Assembly (NCBI GenBank): GCA_040220415.1
Contig: JAVJUV010000102.1
Coordinates: 132,078-196,077, forward strand
From: JAVJUV01 sp040220415
GTDB taxonomy: Bacteria; Pseudomonadota; Alphaproteobacteria; Rhodobacterales; Rhodobacteraceae
Direction of reading: 5' to 3'
DNA: 64,000 nucleotides
The translations under genes were made by a program, and so were the position numbers. Shown here piece after piece: positions 44,942 through 53,660 of this stretch (positions are counted from its first letter, which is position 1; the number at the start of each line of letters is the position of its first letter). The notes beneath the pieces are model-generated. The model worked only from the letters and a program-made list of their open reading frames with translations. It was not told where the DNA came from and did not search any database.

Positions 44942-46648
44942 ATGTCTCTGCGAAACCTCTTGTTGTCCACCGCCATTGCGGCCGCGATCGTGCTGCCGGC
45001 GAAAGCAGAGGATGCCGGCGGTTACCTTGCCGCGCGCTCGGCGATGATCTCCAGCGATTTCGACGAGGCGGCGCAGTACTTCTCGCGCGCCCTTGTCCGT
45101 GATCCCGGGAACATGGCGCTTCTGGAAAACGCAGCCACAGCCTATCTGGGGATGGGCGATCTCGATCGTGCCGCACCGGTCGCGCGACGCCTGATCCAAT
45201 CGGGTGCCTCCAGCCAGGTCGCGGGGCTTATCCTGTTCGGCGATGCGGCCCGTAACGAAAACTGGGACATGATCGAGGCCGACCTCGATGCGGGGCTGAC
45301 CGTCGGCCCGCTGTTCGATGGCCTGGCGCGGGCATGGGCCCGGGTCGGCGATGGCCGTATGCAGGAAGCGCTGGAAGCGTTCGACGAGGTTGGCGCGAGC
45401 CAGGGGGTCGAGGCGTTCGGTCTCTACCACAAGGCGCTGGCCCTTGCATCGGTCGGCGATTTCGAAGGCGCCGCCGAGATCTTCTCGGGCGAGACGGGCA
45501 ACACCATCCGTCTTACCCGGCGCGGGCTTATCGCCTATGTCGAGGTCCTGAGCCAGCTGGAACGAAACGAGGTTGCGGTCGAACTGATCGAAGCCACCTT
45601 CGGCAATGGCCTCGATCCTTATGTCGAAGATCTGCTGACACGGCTCGAAGCCGGAGAAACCCTGCCCTTCACCTCGGTCCGCGGGCCCCAGGATGGCATG
45701 GCCGAGATATACTACTCCATCGCCAGCGCCCTTCAGGGAGAGGCGCAGGAAGCCTATACGCTTCTGTACAGCCGAATGGCGATGCGTCTTCGCCCCGACC
45801 ACATCGACGCCCTGCTGATGACCGCCGAGCTTCTGGAGAATCTGGAGCGTTACGATCTGGCGACCGATGTCTACGACATCGTTCCCCGCGATGACCCGTC
45901 CTATCACGCCGCCGAGCTTGGCCGGGCCGAGGCGCTGCGCCGGTCGGGACGCGACGATGCGGCGATCGAGGTTCTGCGGCAACTGGCGGAAAGCCACGGC
46001 GACTTGCCGCTGGTGCACGTCACGCTGGGCGACACGCTGAGGGGGTTGGAGCGCTTCGAGGAATCGATCGGACCCTACGACGCCGCTCTCTCCCTGATCG
46101 AGACACCGGACGAACAGCACTGGATCATCTATTTCGCCCGCGGCATCAGCTACGAGCGGACCCAGCAGTGGGACAAGGCCGAGGCCGATTTCCGCAAGGC
46201 GTTGGAGCTTCGGCCGGAACAGCCGCAGGTGATGAACTACCTGGGCTATTCATTCCTCGAGATGCAGACGAACTACGAAGAGGCGCTTGACCTGATCGAG
46301 CGCGCCGTCTCGCTGCGCCCCGATTCCGGCTACATCATCGACTCGCTCGGTTGGGGCCTTTACCGGCTCGGACGCTACGAGGAGGCGGTGGGGCACATGG
46401 AAAAGGCCGTGGAATTGATGCCCATCGACCCGGTGGTGAACGATCACCTGGGCGATGTCTACTGGGCCGTGGGCCGCAAGCGCGAAGCCGAGTTCCAGTG
46501 GCACCGCGCGCTGTCGTTCATCGACAACGGCGAGGCGTCGGCCGACGTCGATCCTGACCGGATCCGGCGCAAGCTGGAGGTCGGTCTGGACAAGGTGCTC
46601 GACGAGGAAGGAGCGCCACCGCTGAAGTTGGCCAATGACAGCAATTGA
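44942..46648 (+). CDS. Tetratricopeptide repeat protein (exported)
   Basis: 568 residues. Signal peptide (about 22 residues, ending AKAED). The rest is made of tandem helical repeats, with clear TPR units near the N terminus (DEAAQYFSRALVRDPGN) and C terminus (WDKAEADFRKALELRPEQP, YEEALDLIERAVSLRPDSG, YEEAVGHMEKAVELMP). It would serve as a scaffold in the periplasm. The last 14 nt overlap the start of ispE, so the two are co-transcribed. Function unknown; it is a common neighbour of ispE in related species, from memory. Confidence 0.92.
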   Translation: MSLRNLLLSTAIAAAIVLPAKAEDAGGYLAARSAMISSDFDEAAQYFSRALVRDPGNMALLENAATAYLGMGDLDRAAPVARRLIQSGASSQVAGLILFGDAARNENWDMIEADLDAGLTVGPLFDGLARAWARVGDGRMQEALEAFDEVGASQGVEAFGLYHKALALASVGDFEGAAEIFSGETGNTIRLTRRGLIAYVEVLSQLERNEVAVELIEATFGNGLDPYVEDLLTRLEAGETLPFTSVRGPQDGMAEIYYSIASALQGEAQEAYTLLYSRMAMRLRPDHIDALLMTAELLENLERYDLATDVYDIVPRDDPSYHAAELGRAEALRRSGRDDAAIEVLRQLAESHGDLPLVHVTLGDTLRGLERFEESIGPYDAALSLIETPDEQHWIIYFARGISYERTQQWDKAEADFRKALELRPEQPQVMNYLGYSFLEMQTNYEEALDLIERAVSLRPDSGYIIDSLGWGLYRLGRYEEAVGHMEKAVELMPIDPVVNDHLGDVYWAVGRKREAEFQWHRALSFIDNGEASADVDPDRIRRKLEVGLDKVLDEEGAPPLKLANDSN

Positions 46649-47501
46649 GGTCTTTGCTCCGGCCAAGATCAACCTGTCGCTTCACGTTACCGGCCAGCGT
46701 GCGGACGGGTACCATCTGCTGGACTCGCTTGTCGTCTTCGCCAGGGATGTCGGGGACAGGATCACGGTACAGGATGCGCCGGGCCTCTCTCTGGATGTGA
46801 ACGGACCCCGGAAGGACGGCGTCCCGACGGATGACGGCAACCTTGTCCTCAGGGCCGCGCGATTGCTGCGGGATGCGCGGAATGTCGGGCGTGGGGCGCA
46901 TCTGACTGTCGAAAAGCACCTGCCAAGCGGAGGCGGCATCGGTGGCGGGTCGTCGGATGCCGCCGCGACGCTCGCGGCACTCGCACGGCTTTGGCGGGTC
47001 GATCCCCTGTCACCCGGCGAGGCTGTCGGTCTTGGCGCGGACCTGCCGGTCTGCATGGCGGCACCGAAACCCGTCCGGATGCGTGGTATCGGCGATGTGA
47101 TCGACCCCGTGGCCGCCTTGCCGCAACTATTCCTGGTGTTGGTCAACCCGGGTCATCACGTTTCGACTCCACGGGTGTTTGCCCTGCTGGATGAACTCTA
47201 TGGCGTTGGCCGTCCCGATCCGGAGCCCATGCCGCCCCAATGGGATTTCGAGGACTTCCACGTCTGGCTCTTGGGCCAGTGCAACGATCTGACCAAATGC
47301 GCGGTCGAAGATGTGCCCGAGATCGGCGAAGTGCTTGACGCGCTTCGCGGACAGCCGGGATGCATGGATGCCGACATGTCCGGTTCCGGAAGTACCTGCT
47401 GGGGCCTGTTCAGCAGTGCGGCAGAGGCAAGCACCGCCGCGGACGCGCTGTCTGGGTCACGGCCGGGCTGGTGGGTTCGCGCAACCGAAGTGACTAGCTG
47501 A
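46635..47501 (+). CDS. ispE: 4-diphosphocytidyl-2-C-methyl-D-erythritol kinase
   Basis: 288 residues. GHMP kinase of the MEP isoprenoid pathway. APAKINLSLHVTGQRADGYH at the N terminus is diagnostic, followed by the ATP-binding loop LPSGGGIGGGSSDAA (about 97-111) and the C-terminal MSGSGSTCWGLF. It supplies isoprene units also used by the polyprenyl synthase encoded on the opposite strand, with which its 3' end overlaps by 8 nt. Confidence 0.97.
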   Translation: MTAIEVFAPAKINLSLHVTGQRADGYHLLDSLVVFARDVGDRITVQDAPGLSLDVNGPRKDGVPTDDGNLVLRAARLLRDARNVGRGAHLTVEKHLPSGGGIGGGSSDAAATLAALARLWRVDPLSPGEAVGLGADLPVCMAAPKPVRMRGIGDVIDPVAALPQLFLVLVNPGHHVSTPRVFALLDELYGVGRPDPEPMPPQWDFEDFHVWLLGQCNDLTKCAVEDVPEIGEVLDALRGQPGCMDADMSGSGSTCWGLFSSAAEASTAADALSGSRPGWWVRATEVTS

Positions 47502-48501
47502 TCCGCGCGACCACGTACTCGGCCAGGTCGACCAGCGTGTCGCGAATTTCGTGTTCGGGCAGCTTCCGCATGGCCGATTTGGCCGTCTCGGCCCAGCCCA
47601 GGGCATCGACCCGCGTTGCTTCCATCGTGCCGTGTTTCGCGATCAGCCGCAGGGCCTCGTCAAGATCACCCTCCCGCTGCACGCCCTTCTGGATGGTGCG
47701 CTCCCAGAATGCCCGCTCTTCGGAATCCGCTTTCGCGATGGCCTTGATGACCGGCAGCGTCAGCTTCCGCTCGCGGAAATCGTCGCCCACGTTCTTGCCG
47801 GTTGCAGCGGCATCGCCGCCGTAATCCAGCAGGTCGTCGGCGATCTGGAACGCGATCCCCAGCGCATCTCCGTAAGTGCGCAGGGCCTCGACCTGGTCTT
47901 CCGCCACGCCCGCGATCTCGCCACCCACCTCGCAGGCGGCGGCGAACAGCGCGGCGGTCTTGCCGCGCACGACCTGCAGGTAAATGTCCTCGGTCGTCGA
48001 CAGGTTCGCAGCAGCGGTCAGTTGCAGCACCTCGCCCTCGGCGATGGTCGCGGCCGCGTTCGAAAGGATCCTGAGCACCGTCAGCGACCCGGTGTCCGTC
48101 ATCAGCTGAAACGACCGGGCAAAAAGATAGTCGCCCACCAGCACCGACGACTTGTTGTCCCAGAGCAGGTTCGCTGTCGGACGCCCGCGCCGCTGCCGGC
48201 TTTCGTCCACGACATCGTCGTGCAGAAGCGTCGCGGTGTGGATGAACTCGACGGTCGCGGCCAGTCGGACATGGTTGTCGCCCTCGTAGCCGCAAAGCCG
48301 CGCCGCCGCGAGCGTCAGCATCGGCCGAAGCCGCTTGCCGCCCGCCTCGACCAGATGCGCCGTCACTTCCGGAATGCGGGGCGCGTGCTTGGACGCCATC
48401 CGTTCACGGATCAGACCGTTCACACGATCCATGTCGTCTGCCAGGGCAGCTGCAAGCCGCTCGTGCGGCTTCACCGTCGTATCGGTGTCCAGCATCATCA
48501 C
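47494..48501 (-). CDS. ispB: Polyprenyl (octa-/decaprenyl) diphosphate synthase
   Basis: 335 residues. All-helical trans-prenyltransferase that makes the quinone side chain. The two Asp-rich motifs are LLHDDVVDES and IADDLLDYGGD. The size and residues ahead of the first motif fit long-chain (C40-C50) synthases, likely C50 in this group, but the exact length is inferred. GGKRLRPML is the IPP-binding segment. Alternative starts at Met2 or Met3 exist. It diverges from the DUF2007 gene. Confidence 0.94.
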   Translation of the reverse strand: MMMLDTDTTVKPHERLAAALADDMDRVNGLIRERMASKHAPRIPEVTAHLVEAGGKRLRPMLTLAAARLCGYEGDNHVRLAATVEFIHTATLLHDDVVDESRQRRGRPTANLLWDNKSSVLVGDYLFARSFQLMTDTGSLTVLRILSNAAATIAEGEVLQLTAAANLSTTEDIYLQVVRGKTAALFAAACEVGGEIAGVAEDQVEALRTYGDALGIAFQIADDLLDYGGDAAATGKNVGDDFRERKLTLPVIKAIAKADSEERAFWERTIQKGVQREGDLDEALRLIAKHGTMEATRVDALGWAETAKSAMRKLPEHEIRDTLVDLAEYVVARIS

Positions 48502-48554
48502 ACACTCGTCAGATTGCTCGACAAACCACAGGGTCTGCCCTTAAGTCGTTTCCC

Positions 48555-48770
48555 ATGAGAGAGCTGATCCGCACCAACGATCCGACGATCATCGCCTTTG
48601 CGAGTGCCCTGCTTGAAGGCGAGGATATAGACTGCTTTCAGATGGACGTCCACATGAGCGTCCTCGAGGGAAGCATCGGCATTTTGCCGCGCCGGCTGAT
48701 GGTGCGGGACAAGGACTGGTTTCGCGCGGCCATTGTTCTTCGGGACAACGATATCGTCGTCGAGGAATGA
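48555..48770 (+). CDS. DUF2007 small protein
   Basis: 71 residues. Matches the short DUF2007 family, a ferredoxin-like fold of unknown function (sometimes called putative signal-transducing). MRELIRTNDPTIIAFASALLEGEDI is typical of the family. It overlaps the methyltransferase gene by 4 nt (ATGA), so it is cotranslated with an RNA-modifying enzyme, a common arrangement in alphaproteobacteria. Confidence 0.9.
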   Translation: MRELIRTNDPTIIAFASALLEGEDIDCFQMDVHMSVLEGSIGILPRRLMVRDKDWFRAAIVLRDNDIVVEE

Positions 48771-49531
48771 CAGGGACCACCGAAGACCAGTTTCTCGGAG
48801 GTCGGCTTCGCGTCCGCCAACCGCTGTCGGGGTATCGCGCCGGTGTCGATCCGGTGCTGCTTGCCGCCAGCGTTCCCGCCAAACGCGGCCAGCGTGTACT
48901 TGAGCTTGGAACCGGAAGCGGCGTCGGGCTTCTCTGTCTGATGTGCCGCGTGCCGGGTCTGGATGGCGTCGGTCTCGAGCGTGATGCCGGCATGGCCGCC
49001 CTGGCCGCGGCCAACATGGCGGCGAACGACGTGGGCGCACGCATCGTCGAGGCCGATCTCCGGCAGATGCCTGCCGATATCCGCGCCACTTCGTTCGACC
49101 ATGTCCTGGCGAATCCGCCGTTCTTCGACCGGTCCGGCGGCAGCCCCGCCCGAGAGGCCGGACGCGAAGCCGGACGCGGACAGGAAACGCCCCTGTCCGA
49201 CTGGACGGAGGCTGGTGTGCGCCGCCTGAAACCCGGCGGGTTGCTGAGCGTGATCCAGCGAATGGAGCGCCTGCCCGAGATGCTTGCCAGTCTTGACAGC
49301 CGGCTTGGCGGCATCATCGTACTGCCGCTGGCGGCACGGATGAGACGCGAAGCCAAGCTGTTCATTCTTCAGGCAAAAAAAGGGGGGAAAGGCCGATTTC
49401 GCCTCTTGCCGCCATTCATCCTGCACGCCGGACCGAAACATGTCGCAGATGGCGACGATTACACCCCCGAAGCCTCGGCGATCCTGAGAGACGGTGCACC
49501 TCTTGATCTGACCCAATTAATGAACACGTAA
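48767..49531 (+). CDS. TrmN6-like tRNA adenine N6-methyltransferase
   Basis: 254 residues. SAM-dependent methyltransferase: motif I LELGTGSGVG (45-54), acidic residue after strand 2 (Glu71), and motif IV NPPFF (116-120), which marks enzymes methylating an exocyclic amine. QPLSGYRAGVDPVLLAA at the N terminus is typical of the TrmN6 (tRNA1Val m6A37) group. The exact target was not shown. Confidence 0.9.
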   Translation: MTGTTEDQFLGGRLRVRQPLSGYRAGVDPVLLAASVPAKRGQRVLELGTGSGVGLLCLMCRVPGLDGVGLERDAGMAALAAANMAANDVGARIVEADLRQMPADIRATSFDHVLANPPFFDRSGGSPAREAGREAGRGQETPLSDWTEAGVRRLKPGGLLSVIQRMERLPEMLASLDSRLGGIIVLPLAARMRREAKLFILQAKKGGKGRFRLLPPFILHAGPKHVADGDDYTPEASAILRDGAPLDLTQLMNT

Positions 49532-49631
49532 GTTTCATGGCCCTACTCTGAGAGGCCAGAATTAACCGCACGTGACACGAATCGCGTTTCGTGCTGGACT
49601 GAAGGCATTGATCATAGAGAGGAGTACGAAA

Positions 49632-49805
49632 ATGAGTCTGAGTTCGCACCTGCAGGAACTCCGGAAGAAGCACGAACATCTCTCAATCGAAGTGGAAGAG
49701 GCCCAGCGCAGCCCCGCTGTCGACGATCTTCAGATCACCGCGCTCAAAAAGCAGAAACTCAAGATAAAAGAGGAAATCGAGCGGCTTTCAGCCTCAACGC
49801 ATTAA
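49632..49805 (+). CDS. YdcH/DUF465-like small coiled-coil protein
   Basis: 57 residues. One helix hairpin with LRKKHEHLSIEVEEAQRSPAVDD and LKKQKLKIKEEIERL, the pattern of the DUF465/YdcH family. The family is found widely in proteobacteria and its function is unknown. The start at 49632 has a good ribosome-binding site (GAGAGGAG); an in-frame ATG 60 nt upstream lacks one. Confidence 0.87.
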   Translation: MSLSSHLQELRKKHEHLSIEVEEAQRSPAVDDLQITALKKQKLKIKEEIERLSASTH

Positions 49806-49884
49806 GCCCAGAGATCCTTGGCCGGTTGTCACAAGGCGACGTCCGGCCGCAAATCACCGCGCATTGGCGCTTGTGGAAGAACAA

Positions 49885-49906
49885 GGGCCGATCCACGGAT
49901 CGGCCC
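49885..49906 (-). terminator. Terminator hairpin of phbAB
   Basis: Perfect 8-bp stem (GGGCCGAT / ATCGGCCC) that can extend to 10 bp. On the minus strand it is followed by TTGTTCTT and lies 30 nt after the phbB stop. On the plus strand there is no T-run, so it mainly serves phbAB. Confidence 0.75.
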
Positions 49907-49935
49907 AGCCATTGTTCAGCGATTTGCTTCCGGCA

Positions 49936-50658
49936 TCACACGAAGAACTGCGCCCCGTTGGCGGAGATCGTTGATCCGTTTATGAACCCGGCATCATCCG
50001 AGGCCAGGAACACCACGCAGCGCGCGATTTCCTCGGGCTCGCCCAGACGCCCGGCCGGGATCTGCGCAATGATCGATTCTCGCACTTTCTCGGGCACCGC
50101 CATGACCATTTCGGTCGCGATGTAGCCGGGGCAAACCGCGTTCGCGGTGATTCCGGCGCGCGCGCCCTCCTGTGCCAGCGACTTGACGATCCCCAGATCG
50201 CCGGCCTTGGTCGCGGCATAGTTGACCTGCGCGAACTGGCCTTTCTGGCCGTTGATCGACGAGATCACGATGACGCGGCCGAATTTGCGTTCGCGCATTC
50301 CCGGCCAGATCGGATGGACCGTGTTGAAGACGCCGGTAAGGTTCGTGTCGATGACCTCTTTCCACTGCTCTGGCGTCATCTTGTGGAACGGCGCATCGCG
50401 CGTGATGCCGGCATTCGCCACGACCACGTCGATCGGCCCCAGGTCGGCCTCGACCTGCGCGATACCGGCCTTCGATGCCTCGTAGTCGGCCACGTTCCAT
50501 TTATAGGTCTTGATCCCGGTCTCGGCGGTGAAGGCAGCGGCCTTCTCGTCGTTTCCGGCATAGGTTGCGGCAACCTCATAGCCCTCGGCCTTCAGCGCCT
50601 TTGAAATCGCCTCGCCAATACCACGCGAGCCTCCGGTGACCAGTGCAACACGGCCCAT
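49936..50658 (-). CDS. phbB: Acetoacetyl-CoA reductase
   Basis: 240 residues, SDR family. It reduces acetoacetyl-CoA to (R)-3-hydroxybutyryl-CoA with NADPH for polyhydroxybutyrate. Cofactor motif TGGSRGIG, NAGITRD, active-site Ser133-134, Tyr147 and Lys151 (YAATK), all intact. GAGGAGG lies before the ATG at 50658. It is 82 nt downstream of phbA. The PHB synthase gene phaC is not in the window. Confidence 0.96.
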   Translation of the reverse strand: MGRVALVTGGSRGIGEAISKALKAEGYEVAATYAGNDEKAAAFTAETGIKTYKWNVADYEASKAGIAQVEADLGPIDVVVANAGITRDAPFHKMTPEQWKEVIDTNLTGVFNTVHPIWPGMRERKFGRVIVISSINGQKGQFAQVNYAATKAGDLGIVKSLAQEGARAGITANAVCPGYIATEMVMAVPEKVRESIIAQIPAGRLGEPEEIARCVVFLASDDAGFINGSTISANGAQFFV

Positions 50659-50740
50659 GTTTTCCTCCTCCAATGTTCTTGGAATATAGTTACTTGGATG
50701 GTTCAGGCGACGCAATCATATTGCGCCGCCATCTGGCGCA

Positions 50741-51916
50741 TCAGGGGCGTTCGACGCACATCGCGACGCCCATGCCGCCACCGATACACAGCGTGGCAAG
50801 GCCCTTCCTGGCGCCACGGCGTTTCATCTCGAACAAGAGTGTATTCAGAACGCGGCAGCCCGATGCGCCGATCGGGTGACCGATGGCGATGGCGCCGCCG
50901 TTCACGTTCACGATCGACGGATCCCAGCCCATGTCCTTGTTCACGGCGCAGGCCTGTGCGGCGAAAGCCTCGTTGGCCTCGACCAGGTCAAGGTCCGACA
51001 CTTTCCAGCCCGCCTTCTCCAGCGCCTTGCGGCTGGCATGGATCGGGCCGACGCCCATGATCGACGGATCGAGACCGGCGGTCGCGTAAGAGACGATGCG
51101 GGCCAGCGGTTCGATCCCGCGCTTCTCGGCCTCGTCGGCGCTCATCAGCAGCGTTCCGGCCGCGCCATCGTTGATGCCGCTGGCGTTCGCCGCGGTGACA
51201 GAGCCGTCCTTGGTGAAGGCCGGGCGCAGTTTCTGCATGTTCTCGATGGTCGCGCCGTGGCGGATGTACTCGTCCTTGTCGACCACGATATCGCCCTTGC
51301 GGGTCTTCACCGTGAACGCCACGACCTCGTCATCGAACTTGCCGGCCTTCTGCGCGGCCTCGGCCTTGTTCTGGCTGGCCAGCGCGAACTCGTCCTGCTG
51401 CTCGCGGCTGATCTGCCATTGCTCGGCCACGTTCTCGGCGGTCTGACCCATGTGATAGCCGTTGAAGGCATCCCACAGACCGTCCTTGATCATCGAGTCG
51501 ATGAACTTCATGTCACCCATCTTGTGACCCGCCCGCAGGTTCTGCACGTGGGGACTCATCGTCATGTTCTCCTGCCCGCCGGCGGCGACGATCGACGCAT
51601 CGCCCAGCATGATGTGCTGTGCGCCAAGCGCGACCGCACGCAGGCCCGAACCGCACACCTGGTTGATGCTCCAGGCGGCGCTTTCGACAGGAAGACCGGC
51701 GTTGACATGCGCCTGGCGTGCCGGGTTCTGGCCCTGGCCGGCAGTCAGAACCTGCCCCAGGATCGTTTCGCTGACATCGGCTTTCTCGATACCGGCGCGC
51801 TCGACAAGCGCTTCCAGAACGGCCGCGCCCAGATCATGGGCAGGTGTATTTGCAAACGAACCGTTGAAGCTGCCGACAGCTGTTCGTGCGGCAGAGGCAA
51901 TTACGACATTGGTCAA
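50741..51916 (-). CDS. phbA: Acetyl-CoA acetyltransferase (beta-ketothiolase)
   Basis: 391 residues. It condenses two acetyl-CoA to acetoacetyl-CoA. Nucleophile Cys in INQVCGSGLRA, then His in GGAIAIGHPIGASG and Cys in LCIGGGMG. The start is TTG at 51916: GGAGGA lies 6 nt before it, and TNVVIASAARTAVGSF is the exact family N terminus. An ATG nine codons upstream is not preceded by a comparable site and was rejected. Two palindromes lie upstream. Confidence 0.95.
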   Translation of the reverse strand: MTNVVIASAARTAVGSFNGSFANTPAHDLGAAVLEALVERAGIEKADVSETILGQVLTAGQGQNPARQAHVNAGLPVESAAWSINQVCGSGLRAVALGAQHIMLGDASIVAAGGQENMTMSPHVQNLRAGHKMGDMKFIDSMIKDGLWDAFNGYHMGQTAENVAEQWQISREQQDEFALASQNKAEAAQKAGKFDDEVVAFTVKTRKGDIVVDKDEYIRHGATIENMQKLRPAFTKDGSVTAANASGINDGAAGTLLMSADEAEKRGIEPLARIVSYATAGLDPSIMGVGPIHASRKALEKAGWKVSDLDLVEANEAFAAQACAVNKDMGWDPSIVNVNGGAIAIGHPIGASGCRVLNTLLFEMKRRGARKGLATLCIGGGMGVAMCVERP

Positions 51917-51942
51917 GGGTTTTCCTCCATCTGGCATGACCA

Positions 51943-51961
51943 CGCAGGTGACTCACCTGCG
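51943..51961. promoter_or_regulatory. 19-bp palindrome upstream of phbA
   Basis: CGCAGGTG ACT CACCTGCG, perfect 8-bp arms with a 3-nt spacer, 27 nt upstream of the phbA start. A second palindrome, TGCAATTGCA, lies at 51980-51989. The PHB regulator PhaR of Paracoccus and Rhodobacter binds CTGC/GCAG-type sites, as I recall, so either could be a PhaR operator. The first palindrome has no T-run, so it is unlikely to be a soeC terminator. Confidence 0.45.
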
Positions 51962-52041
51962 CGGGTTGCGCGGACACTATGCAATTGCAGCATCATAAAC
52001 AACCGACACGACGTCACCCTTTGTGCATGGCAGGTCTGCGC

Positions 52042-52911
52042 TTACCGCCCGTAATAAATCCCGACGACGTGGCGGGCCTCGGCGAAGAAAAGCCAGCGTT
52101 GGATCAGGACGCCCGTCAGGTGCGACAGCACCGCCAGAATCGCCAGGATGTGATGAAACGGCAGGATCAGCAGCAGAACCGGCAACGCGAAGGCAAGGAA
52201 CAGCGAGATGACTTTCAGGGTTGCGGCGTGTTTGCGCCCGACACGGAACACCATTTCCTTGGTCAGATAGTTCGACCCTGTATGCGGCGGCTCGAACGCG
52301 CGCACCTTGCCGATACCGCCCAGGCCGGTGGCCGTCGCGATATTCGTGTCCGAGGTTCTTTCCCGGCGATCCTGGTCGGCCCAGGCAATGATCTGGACGA
52401 TCCCGACCAGCGGAAACAGCCAAAGCGCCAGCGAGACGCGCCCGGTCAGCAGCGCGCCGCCTGCAAGCGCGTAACCCAGGAACAGCGCCGGCGGCGACCA
52501 GTGGTTCCAGCGCGGCACCGTGCGCATCTGGGTATAGATCATCGAGGTCGAAAAGACGGTGGCCAGGGCCAGCAGGCCCCCCGCAATGCCGAAGATCCGC
52601 CAACGCATGTCGAAGAAGACCAGCCCGATGGCATAGAGACCCATCAAGACCAGCGTCAGCACGGCAAGCCAGGCCTCGCGCGACAACCAGGAGGACCGCC
52701 ACTGCGAGAACGCCTTCAGCGCCCGCTCGGGGTGACCCAGGTGGAAGGCCGATGCGACCAGCCCGCCGCTTGCCAGGGCGAAGGCGATCAGGAAAAACCA
52801 GAAGGCCACCCATCCCCGCGGTGCGGGAACGTCTAGCCCAAGGAACGCCAGCATCCCGAAGCCAAGTCCGGACAATGTCGTGAAAAGAATGATCGAAAGC
52901 GCCGGATGCAT
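52042..52911 (-). CDS. soeC: Membrane anchor of sulfite dehydrogenase (SoeC, DmsC family)
   Basis: 289 residues with eight predicted membrane helices, the DmsC/YnfH family of anchor subunits. It takes electrons from the iron-sulfur subunit and passes them to the quinone pool, without heme in DmsC-type proteins. Start overlaps the soeB stop (ATGA), completing the coupled A-B-C order of the cytoplasmic sulfite dehydrogenase. It is called SoeC from its place with the other two genes. Confidence 0.85.
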   Translation of the reverse strand: MHPALSIILFTTLSGLGFGMLAFLGLDVPAPRGWVAFWFFLIAFALASGGLVASAFHLGHPERALKAFSQWRSSWLSREAWLAVLTLVLMGLYAIGLVFFDMRWRIFGIAGGLLALATVFSTSMIYTQMRTVPRWNHWSPPALFLGYALAGGALLTGRVSLALWLFPLVGIVQIIAWADQDRRERTSDTNIATATGLGGIGKVRAFEPPHTGSNYLTKEMVFRVGRKHAATLKVISLFLAFALPVLLLILPFHHILAILAVLSHLTGVLIQRWLFFAEARHVVGIYYGR

Positions 52912-53660
52912 CAGCCAAGTTTCTCCAGCGTACGGTCCAGCCAGCCAAGGAAACCCTTCGGTTCCTCGGCCACGGGTTCCAGGTACGGTGCAAGTATGTC
53001 GTATTCCGGCTCTGCGTCGCGCAGGCGCGGCGGCAAGTAGCGGTTGACGGGCGCGGTTCCCTGCTCGGGCATCAGCTCGATGCCGCCGCGCTCGGCCACC
53101 AGCTTCGAGACGTCGCTCTCCGGATCGGACAGATCGCCGAAATGCCGCGCACCCACCGGGCAGGTACGCACGCAGGCGGGCTCTCGGTCTTCCTCGGGCA
53201 GGTTCTCGTTATAGATCCGGTCGACGCACAGCGTGCACTTCTTCATGACCTTTTCGGACGGGTCCATCTCGCGCGCGCCATAGGGACAGGCCCAGGCGCA
53301 CAAGCCGCAACCGATGCAGTCGGTCTCGTTCACCAGGACGATGCCGTCCTCGACCCGCTTGTAACTGGCGCCTGTCGGGCAGACCGTGACGCAGGGCGCA
53401 TCGGCGCAATGCAGGCAGGACTTCGGAAAGTGAAACAGTTGCGCAGGGCCGGCCTCGGGCTGGACCTCGTAGGAATGTATCCGGTTCAGGAAACTGCCGA
53501 CCGGATCGGCGCCGAAGGCGTCCACGTCGGCCAGCGGCGCGCCGTAATTCTCGGTGTTCCATCCCTTGCAGGCGGTCACGCAGGCGTGGCACCCGACGCA
53601 GGTATCAAGGTCGATGACCAGTCCCAGAGTCTTTTCGGTATACGAAGGAAGCGACGTCAT
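52911..53660 (-). CDS. soeB: Four-cluster iron-sulfur subunit of sulfite dehydrogenase (SoeB)
   Basis: 249 residues. Ferredoxin-like electron carrier with four 4Fe-4S sites: CVGCHACVTACKG, CLHCADAPCVTVCP, CIGCGLCAWACPYGA and CTLC with CVRTCPVGA. It has no signal peptide, which places it in the cytoplasm together with the catalytic subunit. ATGA overlaps join it to both neighbours. Related proteins occur in DMSO reductase-type enzymes; the pairing with the SoeA-type catalytic subunit decides the assignment. Confidence 0.88.
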   Translation of the reverse strand: MTSLPSYTEKTLGLVIDLDTCVGCHACVTACKGWNTENYGAPLADVDAFGADPVGSFLNRIHSYEVQPEAGPAQLFHFPKSCLHCADAPCVTVCPTGASYKRVEDGIVLVNETDCIGCGLCAWACPYGAREMDPSEKVMKKCTLCVDRIYNENLPEEDREPACVRTCPVGARHFGDLSDPESDVSKLVAERGGIELMPEQGTAPVNRYLPPRLRDAEPEYDILAPYLEPVAEEPKGFLGWLDRTLEKLG

